Of a stretch of 8,700 nucleotides of DNA, positions 1 through 5,734 are shown piece by piece. The notes under the pieces were generated by a model, which was given only the letters and a program-made list of their open reading frames with translations, was not told the DNA's origin and did no database searches. Position 1 is the first letter of the stretch, and the number at the start of each line of letters is the position of its first letter. Source of the stretch: Polaromonas sp. (lineage in GTDB: Bacteria; Pseudomonadota; Gammaproteobacteria; Burkholderiales; Burkholderiaceae_C); NCBI GenBank assembly GCA_013205645.1, contig JABMMH010000322.1:1-8700 (forward strand). The letters run 5' to 3'. A program made the position numbers and the translations under genes.

Positions 1-373
1 GTCCGGTGACGGCCAGCACGCTCGGGTGCATTTGCTTGACCAAGTTGCCGCCCGCCTCACCGGCCTTGGCACCCAAACAACCCGTCACGATGACCTTGCC
101 ATTGGCGGCAAGTGCTTCGCCGATGGTGTCCAAACTCTCACGCACGGCGTCGTCGATAAATCCGCAGGTGTTGACTATCACCAGATCGGCACCTTCAAAG
201 GTCTTGGATGTCTCGTAACCTTCAGCGCTGAGCTGGGTCAGGATCAATTCGGAATCGGTCAATGCTTTGGGACAGCCGAGGCTGACAAATCCGACGCGGG
301 GCGGGGATTTGCGGGCGGTTGACAAAGGAGGGGCCACTGATGTGGACGGGGTGCCGGAAAGGGTTTCGCTCAT
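1..373 (-). CDS. rimO: Ribosomal protein S12 methylthiotransferase RimO, N-terminal part (runs off the left edge)
   Basis: Radical-SAM enzyme that methylthiolates the conserved Asp of ribosomal protein S12. About 124 residues are visible, covering the N-terminal UPF0004 (MTTase) domain. The three cysteines that hold the auxiliary 4Fe-4S cluster in this family appear in the motifs VGFVSLGCPKALTDSE, VIVNTCGFIDDAV and VIVTGCLGAK. The last two match E. coli RimO very closely and separate it from MiaB. The first ~25 residues (Ser/Thr/Pro/Ala-rich) form an extra N-terminal extension before the domain. The radical-SAM CxxxCxxC motif and the TRAM domain must lie beyond position 1. An in-frame ATG two codons upstream (377-379) is an alternative start. 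No Shine-Dalgarno precedes either one. A -10-like GACAAT (minus strand) lies exactly 6 nt upstream of the ATG at 373, so the message may be leaderless. The gene is divergent from the catabolic operon on the right and is unlikely to be related to it. RimO identity is very secure; the start codon is less so. Confidence 0.95.
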   Translation of the reverse strand, partial: MSETLSGTPSTSVAPPLSTARKSPPRVGFVSLGCPKALTDSELILTQLSAEGYETSKTFEGADLVIVNTCGFIDDAVRESLDTIGEALAANGKVIVTGCLGAKAGEAGGNLVKQMHPSVLAVTG

Positions 374-508
374 GCGCATATTGTCTCAGAGGCGGCTGAT
401 CAGCGTGTCAACCCGATTTGACGGTAGAGTCACGCTGCAGCGCCATGAAAAAATCAGGCAAAAATAGCGGCTCTGATCACACCGCACATTCAAAGACAAA
501 GGACACCC
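374..508. promoter_or_regulatory. Divergent intergenic control region between rimO and the catabolic operon
   Basis: This 135-bp gap separates two divergent genes, so it must hold both promoters. On the minus strand, TTGACA (plus-strand 406-411) is a consensus -35, and GACAAT (380-385) is -10-like. The 20-bp spacing between them is longer than usual, so the pair is tentative. On the plus strand, TTGACG (418-423) resembles a -35, but no good -10 follows at 16-18 bp. Two dyads are present: the perfect palindrome GCTGATCAGC at 395-404, and GTCAA-N6-TTGAC at 407-422, which overlaps both -35-like hexamers. A regulator binding there could affect both directions, but no regulator gene is in the window. 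Confidence 0.4.
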
Positions 509-811
509 ATGATTCTCGAACACGCCGACATTCGCATTCACACTGGCCAACAAACGGCTTTCAAAGAAGCCATCGAACGCGGGCTGCGCACCGTGATTTC
601 AGGGGCTCATGGCTTTCATGGTTTCAAGGTCAACCAAGGCATTGAGAACCCAGAGCGCTACGTGCTGCAGATTTTTTGGGCCACGCTGGAAGACCACACG
701 GTGGGCTTTCGGGAGTCGCCCGCCTTTGCCAACTGGCGGGCGATTGTCGGCCCCTTCTTTGCATCGCCGCCGGTGGTTGAGCACTTTAAATTGGTGTTGA
801 AATCGGAGTGA
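509..811 (+). CDS. Antibiotic biosynthesis monooxygenase (ABM) domain protein
   Basis: A 100-residue single-domain protein of the ABM/YgiN-like dimeric ferredoxin-like fold. Family members are small cofactor-poor dimers; some oxidise quinols or aromatic hydroxy compounds, while many have no known reaction. The pattern fits: a first strand (ILEHADIRIHTGQ), a helix (TAFKEAIERGL), a GxHGFHGFKVNQGIENPERYVLQIFW strand-turn-strand core, then a helix with FRESPAFANWRAIVGPFF and a last strand EHFKLVL near residues 91-97. No signal peptide or membrane segment is seen, so it is probably cytoplasmic. AAAGGA at 498-503 is a well-placed Shine-Dalgarno and supports this ATG. The stop is 46 bp before the gentisate dioxygenase start, on the same strand and probably in the same transcript. 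The context suggests a role with quinol/hydroquinone-like aromatic intermediates (gentisate is a hydroquinone), but that is inference. Family assignment is fairly secure; substrate unknown. Confidence 0.8.
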   Translation: MILEHADIRIHTGQQTAFKEAIERGLRTVISGAHGFHGFKVNQGIENPERYVLQIFWATLEDHTVGFRESPAFANWRAIVGPFFASPPVVEHFKLVLKSE

Positions 812-857
812 TCAGCTTCAGTGGCTCGAAGCGCCCCACCTTTCTAGGACCTAAACC

Positions 858-1910
858 ATGAGCCAGCAAGACCGGCAAGACTTTTACCAAGCGATCAGCC
901 AACACAGCATGACACCGCTGTGGGAAGTCTTGCATGCGCTGGTGCCGGCCAAGCCGAACACGCCGTGTAGGCCGGCGCTATGGCGCTACAGCGATGTGCG
1001 GCCCTTTTTAATGCAGGCTGGCCAGTTGATCACCGCCGAAGAAGCCGTCCGGCGCGTGCTGATCATGGAGAACCCGGCGCTGCGCGGCCAGTCTGCCATC
1101 ACGCAATCGCTTTACGCCGGCTTGCAATTGATTTTGCCGGGTGAAGTCGCACCCAGCCACCGCCACACGCAAAGCGCACTGCGCTTCGTGGTCGAAGGCC
1201 ACGGCGCCTTCACAGCCGTCAACGGCGAACGCACCCGCATGCAGCCGGGCGACTTCATCATCACGCCCAGCTGGACTTGGCATGACCACGGACACGACGC
1301 CAGCGCAGAAGCTGGAGAACCGGTGGTTTGGCTAGACGGGCTGGACATTCCGATGCTGCGGTTTTTTGACGCCGGCTTTGCCGAGAACGGCAGCGCTGCT
1401 TCACAACCGCTGACTCAAGCGGAAGGCACCAGCTACCAACGCTTCGGCACCAACATGCTGCCGGTGCGCTACGAGCCGCCGTTTGGTCAAACCTCGCCGA
1501 TCTTCAGTTACCCCTACGAGCGCACGCGGGAGGCGCTGCACCAACTCGAGAAAAATGCGCCGGTTGACGCTTGGGACGGTGTCAAGCTGCGCTACATTAA
1601 CCCCGCGACAGGTGGCTACCCGATGCCAACCATGGCGACCTTCATGCAGCGACTGCCCGCTGGCTTTGCAGGCCAACCGTACCGCCAGACCGACGGCGCG
1701 GTGTTCAGCGTGGTTGAAGGGTCTGGCCAAGTCAGCATCGAAGGCCCTGGCGGTATCAGCGAATTTGAATTCGGCCCGCGTGATCATTTTGTGATCCCGT
1801 CATGGCACACAACACACCTGCAGTCCGCAGACGGTTGCGTGTTGTTTAGTTTTTCAGACCGTCCGGTGCATGTCGCACTGGGCATACACAAAGAAGAAAG
1901 AGCGTCATGA
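858..1910 (+). CDS. Gentisate 1,2-dioxygenase (bicupin Fe(II) ring-cleavage enzyme)
   Basis: Cleaves gentisate between C1 and C2 with O2 to give maleylpyruvate; cytoplasmic. At 350 residues the length is normal for the family. The N-terminal signature is strong: LWEVLHALVP (21-30), a WRYSDVRPFLMQAG stretch, LITAEEAVRRVLIMENP, and SLYAGLQLILPGE. The first cupin carries the iron ligands: H101 and H103 in SHRHTQSALRFVVEG, and H142 in WTWHDHG, matching the His-x-His and distal His of characterised gentisate dioxygenases. WLDGLDIP (158-165) is also typical. The second cupin (about 255-340) keeps the fold motifs VVEGSGQVSIEG and PSWHTTH but has YRQTD where a His-x-His would be, so it probably binds no metal. 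AGGA at 846-849 lies 8 nt before the ATG. The stop overlaps the next start by 4 bases (ATGA), so translation is likely coupled to the hydrolase. The symbol varies between systems (nagI, gtdA, sdgD), so none is assigned. Salicylate- or hydroxynaphthoate-cleaving relatives are alternatives that cannot be fully excluded. Confidence 0.93.
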   Translation: MSQQDRQDFYQAISQHSMTPLWEVLHALVPAKPNTPCRPALWRYSDVRPFLMQAGQLITAEEAVRRVLIMENPALRGQSAITQSLYAGLQLILPGEVAPSHRHTQSALRFVVEGHGAFTAVNGERTRMQPGDFIITPSWTWHDHGHDASAEAGEPVVWLDGLDIPMLRFFDAGFAENGSAASQPLTQAEGTSYQRFGTNMLPVRYEPPFGQTSPIFSYPYERTREALHQLEKNAPVDAWDGVKLRYINPATGGYPMPTMATFMQRLPAGFAGQPYRQTDGAVFSVVEGSGQVSIEGPGGISEFEFGPRDHFVIPSWHTTHLQSADGCVLFSFSDRPVHVALGIHKEERAS

Positions 1911-2602
1911 GTTTTGTTTTCACGCCTCCCGCTACGGTTTCTGTTCCTGTCGTCGGACTGGCTGAGCGCTTCCCGGTCAACCGCGTTTACTGCGTGGGTC
2001 GCAACTACGAAGAGCACGCCAAGGAAATGGGTTTCACGGGCCGCGAGCCACCGTTCTTTTTCCTCAAGCCCGCCAATGCCTTGGTCGTGATCGAAGAGGG
2101 CAAAACCGGCGCCATGCCTTACCCGAGCTTGACGCAAAATTTCCACCATGAGATCGAGCTGGTAGTGGCGATTGGCACTGGCGGCAAAAACATCAAGGCC
2201 GCCGATGCCATGAAGCACATCTACGGTTATGCCGTGGGCCTCGACATGACACGCCGCGACCTGCAAAACGAAGCCAAAAAACTCGGCCGTCCGTGGGATA
2301 TCGGCAAAGGCTTTGACCACTCAGCACCGATCGGCCCGATCACCCGCGCAGCCGATGCTGGCGACATCGAAAATGCCGAGATTTATCTGCAAGTCAATGG
2401 CCAAGACCGTCAGCGCAGCGAAACCTCCAAACTGATCTGGAACATCGCTGAAAGCATTGAGCACCTGTCAGCCGCTTGGGAGTTGCAACCCGGCGACCTG
2501 ATCATGAGCGGCACGCCTGCGGGCGTCGCAGCCGTGGTGGCTGGCGACACCTTGGTCGGTGGCGTGGCGGGTATCGGCACGCTGACAGCCAAGGTCAGCT
2601 GA
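1907..2602 (+). CDS. Fumarylacetoacetate hydrolase (FAH) family protein, probable fumarylpyruvate or maleylpyruvate hydrolase
   Basis: Expected to hydrolyse the gentisate ring-opening product to pyruvate plus fumarate (after isomerisation, as NagK does) or maleate (direct action). At 231 residues it is a compact FAH-fold enzyme without the N-terminal domain of eukaryotic FAH. Family motifs are clear: NRVYCVGRNYEEHAKEMG (25-42), PFFFLKPANAL (49-59), the metal-binding acidic set E82 and E84 in HHEIELVVAIG with D113 in GYAVGLDMTRRDLQ, the loop RPWDIGKGFDHSAP (128-141) with K134, and the C-terminal GDLIMSGTPAGVAAV (196-210). Its ATG is inside the stop region of the dioxygenase gene (4-base overlap), which ties the two steps together. 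No glutathione- or mycothiol-dependent maleylpyruvate isomerase gene accompanies it, so direct maleylpyruvate hydrolysis is possible. FAH family membership is certain; the exact substrate is inferred from context. Confidence 0.9.
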   Translation: MSFVFTPPATVSVPVVGLAERFPVNRVYCVGRNYEEHAKEMGFTGREPPFFFLKPANALVVIEEGKTGAMPYPSLTQNFHHEIELVVAIGTGGKNIKAADAMKHIYGYAVGLDMTRRDLQNEAKKLGRPWDIGKGFDHSAPIGPITRAADAGDIENAEIYLQVNGQDRQRSETSKLIWNIAESIEHLSAAWELQPGDLIMSGTPAGVAAVVAGDTLVGGVAGIGTLTAKVS

Positions 2603-2612
2603 AGATGCATCA

Positions 2613-2636
2613 GGATGCCCGCTAATGCGGGTATTC
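2613..2636 (+). terminator. Hairpin between hydrolase and TRAP genes (attenuator or processing stem)
   Basis: Ten bases after the hydrolase stop there is a 10-bp stem with a TAAT tetraloop (2623-2626). The core is CCCGC/GCGGG, extended by further pairs including two G·U. Because of those G·U pairs the stem is better as plus-strand RNA than as its complement. No T-run follows, so it is not a classical intrinsic terminator. It sits where expression of the enzymes could be separated from that of the transporter, and it may also act as a 3' stabilising or processing stem. Confidence 0.5.
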
Positions 2637-2691
2637 CATGTGCGCAGCTGGCGGACTCAGCCACCACGATGACTGCCCATATTTGCCATCC

Positions 2692-2695
2692 GGAG
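2692..2695 (+). promoter_or_regulatory. Shine-Dalgarno GGAG that decides the dctQ start
   Basis: GGAG lies 8 nt upstream of the TTG at 2704, ideal spacing. The competing in-frame ATG at 2638 has no purine-rich sequence upstream and abuts the 3' arm of the hairpin at 2613-2636. This favours TTG as the initiation codon. Confidence 0.6.
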
Positions 2696-2703
2696 TTGCT
2701 GCC

Positions 2704-3210
2704 TTGAAAATTTTCCATCGCCTCGCCAAGCTGTTCGCCATCTTGGCGGGCTTGTTGATGACCTTCATCACGCTAATGACTTGCACCAGCCTGATAGGCC
2801 GGAATTTCTTTGAGATGTCTTTGACCGGAGATTTTGAGCTCACAGGCGTCGCGTCTGGCGCGGCCATCGCGCTGTTCATGCCGTACTGCCAAGCCAAGCG
2901 CGGCAACATCATTGTGGATTTTTTCACCGCCCAACTCCGCCCCGCCAATCAAGGGTTGCTTGACCGTTTTGGCACCCTGCTGCTAGCCCTGCTGTTTGCC
3001 TTGCTGGCATGGCGCACGGCGCTCGGTGGACTCAACTCTTACAACACCCACACAGAGTCCCAAATTCTGGGTTTTCCGCTGTGGACGGTCTATGCCGTCA
3101 TGGTGCCTGCCTTTGTGTTGACCGCTCTGATTGGCTTGGGCCAGACGCTGTTTGGACTGGACGCCGGTGACACCGATGTGGCTTCAAATGCCGACGAGGT
3201 ACACGCATGA
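2704..3210 (+). CDS. dctQ: TRAP transporter small membrane subunit DctQ
   Basis: Small integral-membrane subunit of a tripartite ATP-independent periplasmic (TRAP) transporter; it pairs with DctM in the inner membrane. From the TTG start it is 168 residues with four predicted membrane helices, at roughly 8-30, 44-62, 90-108 and 125-150. Family landmarks are present: SLIGRNFF after helix 1, then FELTGVASGAAIALFMPYCQAKRGNIIVDFF, matching the usual GR, EL and H/N-I-x-V-D positions. A longer version from ATG 2638 would add 22 residues (MCAAGGLSHHDDCPYLPSG...), which are hydrophilic, unlike a DctQ N-terminus, and overlap the hairpin; I reject it. The last codons overlap dctM by 4 bases, as expected for a coupled QM pair. 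The family is certain; the transported substrate is not readable from this subunit. Confidence 0.88.
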   Translation: MKIFHRLAKLFAILAGLLMTFITLMTCTSLIGRNFFEMSLTGDFELTGVASGAAIALFMPYCQAKRGNIIVDFFTAQLRPANQGLLDRFGTLLLALLFALLAWRTALGGLNSYNTHTESQILGFPLWTVYAVMVPAFVLTALIGLGQTLFGLDAGDTDVASNADEVHA

Positions 3211-4526
3211 GCCCGGTCAGCTTAGCGCTGCTGATCTTCGGCATCATGCTGGTCTTCATGGCTGTTCGGGTGCCGATTGCCGTCGCCATGTTTGTCGCCG
3301 GCGCCACCGGTTATGTCATGCAAACCGGCTGGATGCCGTTTTCTTACTTTTTAAACACGCAGGCCTTCGCGCGCTTTGCCAGTTACGACCTGTCGGTCAT
3401 TCCGCTGTTCATCCTGATGGGGCACTTCGCGACGCAGGGCGGCATCAGCAAAGCCCTGTTCCAGTTTGCGGCCGCCATCATGGGCGGTTTCAGGGGCGGG
3501 CTGGCCATGGCCGCCGTGTTGGCCAGCGCAGCCTTTGGCGCCATCTGCGGCTCATCCGTTGCAACAGCAGCGACCATCACCGGCGTTGCCTTGCCCGAAA
3601 TGAAACGCCACGGGTACTCCGGTCGCTTAGCCACCGGCACACTGGCTGCCGGCGGCACCCTCGGCATCTTGATTCCACCGTCTGTGCCGCTGGTGATCTA
3701 CGCTATTTTGACCGAGCAAAACATCGCCAAGCTCTTTGCCGCAGCGATAGTGCCCGGCCTCATCGCCATGTTTGGCTACATGGTAGCGATTGGCATTTAT
3801 GTCAGGCTGGTACCCGGTCAAGCACCTGAAGTCGACCCCAACCGTCCGTCTTTGACGCTGGCTTCTTTCTTGGGTATCGTGCCCATAGCCATCATCTTCG
3901 TGCTTGTTTTTGGCGGTATTTACGGCGGTTATTTCACGCCCACCGAAGGCGCTGCAGTCGGTGCAGCGGCCACCTTTTTAGCCGCCCTGCTGAAGCGCGA
4001 AATCACTTGGGAAAAGTTCAAGCTGTGCTTTTATGCCACCGCCAGCAGCTCGGCCATGATCTTTTTGATTTTCATAGGCGCCGACCTCATGAACTCAGCG
4101 CTGGCCCTGACGCAGGTGCCTAATCAGTTGGCCGGCCTGGTCGACGGCTGGGGACTTTCACCGCTCATGGTGGTCACGGCCATCTTGCTGTTTTACGTGG
4201 TGCTGGGCGCGGTGATGGACGAACTCTCCATGCTGCTGCTGACCATCCCGATCTTTTTTCCCATCGTCATCGGCATGGATTTCGGCATGCCGCGTGAATC
4301 GGTGGCGATCTGGTTCGGCATCATGGTCTTGATGACCGTCGGCTTTGGCCTCTTGGCGCCGCCTGTGGGCCTCAACGTCTACGTCGTCAACAGCTTGGCC
4401 AAAGATGTGCCCATCGCTGAAAGTTACCGGGGCGTGATGCCGTTTCTCATCAGCGACACGCTGCGCACCACCCTGCTGCTGCTGTTTCCCGGCATCTCGC
4501 TGTGGCTGGTCAAGTACGTCTCCTGA
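3207..4526 (+). CDS. dctM: TRAP transporter large permease subunit DctM
   Basis: Large membrane subunit that carries out Na+- or H+-driven uptake. Its 439 residues are the normal length, and the protein is hydrophobic throughout (about 11-12 helices). Typical TRAP motifs are visible: a first helix ending in VRVPIAVAMFVAG, MGHFATQGGISKALF (71-85), GGFRGGLAMAAVLASAAFGAICGSSVATAATI (about 93-124), AGGTLGILIPPSVPLVIYA (148-166), GGYFTPTEGAAVGA (240-253), MDELSMLLLTIPIFFPI (337-353) and GLLAPPVGLNVYVV (381-394). GAGG at 3196-3199 lies 7 nt before the ATG, and the start overlaps the dctQ stop (ATGA). Following the two ring-cleavage genes on the same strand, it probably imports a carboxylate used by that pathway, but this is inferred. 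Confidence 0.96.
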   Translation: MSPVSLALLIFGIMLVFMAVRVPIAVAMFVAGATGYVMQTGWMPFSYFLNTQAFARFASYDLSVIPLFILMGHFATQGGISKALFQFAAAIMGGFRGGLAMAAVLASAAFGAICGSSVATAATITGVALPEMKRHGYSGRLATGTLAAGGTLGILIPPSVPLVIYAILTEQNIAKLFAAAIVPGLIAMFGYMVAIGIYVRLVPGQAPEVDPNRPSLTLASFLGIVPIAIIFVLVFGGIYGGYFTPTEGAAVGAAATFLAALLKREITWEKFKLCFYATASSSAMIFLIFIGADLMNSALALTQVPNQLAGLVDGWGLSPLMVVTAILLFYVVLGAVMDELSMLLLTIPIFFPIVIGMDFGMPRESVAIWFGIMVLMTVGFGLLAPPVGLNVYVVNSLAKDVPIAESYRGVMPFLISDTLRTTLLLLFPGISLWLVKYVS

Positions 4527-4622
4527 GCATTTGGTACTTGTTTCTTATTAGGGCTTTCACCCCTTTTCAAAGCCGATTGATTACCGTAAGTTAGCTGCTT
4601 CGTTCCACAGGAGACCTGATCA
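4527..4622 (+). other. dctM-dctP intergenic leader
   Basis: The 96-bp gap is relatively AT-rich for this window. A weak dyad, GGCTTT (4552-4557) and AAAGCC (4569-4574), could form a 6-bp stem with an 11-nt loop. There is no T-tract after it and no convincing -35/-10 pair. It may modulate the much higher protein demand for the binding protein compared with the membrane subunits. Confidence 0.25.
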
Positions 4623-5675
4623 ATGATTCAAAGACGCACTCTGCTGAAGACCGGCGCCGCCGCCGCCCTGGGTGCTCCGGCGCTGTCGGGTCTGGCCCAG
4701 CAGTCGGTCACGCTCAAGTTCCACACCTTCATGTCGCCACAGTCTGGGGTCTGGCTGGACATGCACAAGCCCTGGATGGCCAAGGTCGAGAAAGAATCTG
4801 AAGGACGCATCAAATTCGAAGCCTATCCGGCCATGCAACTCGGCGGCACGCCCGTGCAACTCTATGACCAAGCCAAAGACGGCGTGGTCGATGTGGTCTG
4901 GACGCTGCCCAGCAACACGGCCGGCCGTTTCCCGCGCATTGAGGCCTTTGAACTGCCTTTCATGATGAGCAACGCCGAAGCCACCTCCAAAGCTTTTTGG
5001 GAGTACGTTCAAACCGTCGCGGTCGATGAATTCAAAGACACCCAAGTGATCGCACTGCATGTGCACGGCCCCGGGGTGATTCACACCGCCGACAAGCCGG
5101 TCAAGTCGATTGCCGACATGCGCGGCCTGAAGCTGCGGGCGCCGACCCGACAGGTCACCAAATTGCTCAGCGTTTTGGGGGCCATTCCTGTGGGCATGCC
5201 GCTGCCAGGCATCCCTGACGCGCTCAGCAAAGGCACGATCACTGGCTGCGTGATCCCTTGGGAAGTCGTGCCAGCGGTCAAGGTCCAGGAGCTGACCAAG
5301 TTCCACGCCGAGTTCGACCCAGCCGGCGGCAGCCTCTACACCAACACCTTCATCATGACGATGAACAAAGCCAAGTACAACTCGCTGGCGCCCGATCTGA
5401 AAAAGATCATCGACAATAACTCCGGCATGGCTGCATCAGCTTGGCTGGGCAAGGTTCAACAAGCCAACGATGTACCAGGCCGAAAATCAGCAGTCGCCCG
5501 CGGCAACACCATCTACACGGTGAGCCCGGCTGAAGCGCAAGAGTTCCGCCGCAAGTCACGCACGGTCGAAGTCGAATGGGTGCAAGACATGGACAAGCGC
5601 GGCTTTGACGGTCAAAAAATGCTGGCCAGCGCACGCAGCCTGATCGAAAAGCACACCAAAACAACCAAGGCCTGA
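4623..5675 (+). CDS. dctP: TRAP transporter periplasmic substrate-binding protein DctP, with a twin-arginine-type signal
   Basis: Periplasmic receptor that hands the substrate to the DctQM membrane pair. It has 350 residues. The N-terminus MIQRRTLLKTGAAAALGAPALSGLAQ has an RRTLLK twin-arginine-like motif, a modest hydrophobic core and a likely cleavage after A25 (GLA), so export by Tat is likely. The mature part follows the DctP pattern: VTLKFHTFMSP, a KPWMAKVEKESEGRIKFEAYPAMQLGG region (49-75), DGVVDVVWTLPSNTAGRFPRIEAFELPFM (86-114), and MRGLKLRAPTR, where R172 is the Arg that clamps the substrate carboxylate in this family. IPWEVVPAVKVQELTKFH and NTFIMTMNKAKYNSL are in the C-terminal lobe. 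AGGAG at 4609-4613 with a 9-nt spacer supports the ATG. The Q-M-P order puts the receptor last. Ligand unknown; an aromatic acid is plausible from the gentisate context. Confidence 0.94.
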   Translation: MIQRRTLLKTGAAAALGAPALSGLAQQSVTLKFHTFMSPQSGVWLDMHKPWMAKVEKESEGRIKFEAYPAMQLGGTPVQLYDQAKDGVVDVVWTLPSNTAGRFPRIEAFELPFMMSNAEATSKAFWEYVQTVAVDEFKDTQVIALHVHGPGVIHTADKPVKSIADMRGLKLRAPTRQVTKLLSVLGAIPVGMPLPGIPDALSKGTITGCVIPWEVVPAVKVQELTKFHAEFDPAGGSLYTNTFIMTMNKAKYNSLAPDLKKIIDNNSGMAASAWLGKVQQANDVPGRKSAVARGNTIYTVSPAEAQEFRRKSRTVEVEWVQDMDKRGFDGQKMLASARSLIEKHTKTTKA

Positions 5676-5694
5676 TGCAGGCATGACAGTGCAC

Positions 5695-5734
5695 TTGACG
5701 CCTTGGAACTCAGCCAAGGCGCTACACTGAATTC
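5695..5734 (+). promoter_or_regulatory. Candidate Nudix-gene promoter with a possible leaderless start
   Basis: TACACT at 5723-5728 resembles a -10 (four of six consensus bases) and ends exactly 6 nt before the ATG at 5735. Transcription would then begin at or next to the start codon. No Shine-Dalgarno is present in the 20 nt upstream, which agrees. TTGACG at 5695-5700 looks like a -35, but its 22-bp spacing is too long; hexamers at standard spacing are poor. Confidence 0.35.
5699..5721 (+). repeat. Perfect 8-bp inverted repeat upstream of the Nudix gene
   Basis: CGCCTTGG (5699-5706) and CCAAGGCG (5714-5721) flank a 7-nt loop, starting 23 bp after the dctP stop. As RNA it would form a GC-rich stem that could end the TRAP operon, but no T-run follows. 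As DNA it lies immediately upstream of the -10-like TACACT, a suitable place for an operator. The sequence does not decide between the two. Confidence 0.5.

Noticed and set aside
418..645. 75-residue reading frame upstream of and across the ABM gene start
   Set aside because: It overlaps the ABM gene in another frame, is rich in Arg, Ser and His as shadow frames of GC-rich genes are, and has no Shine-Dalgarno.
3131..3829. 232-residue plus-strand frame overlapping dctQ and dctM
   Set aside because: It is out of frame with two well-supported membrane-protein genes and rich in His, Arg and Cys, unlike a real protein.
4620..5306. 228-residue open frame on the minus strand over dctP
   Set aside because: It is antisense to a clear DctP gene; the Arg/Asp/His-rich composition and lack of any family motif mark it as a shadow of GC-biased codons.
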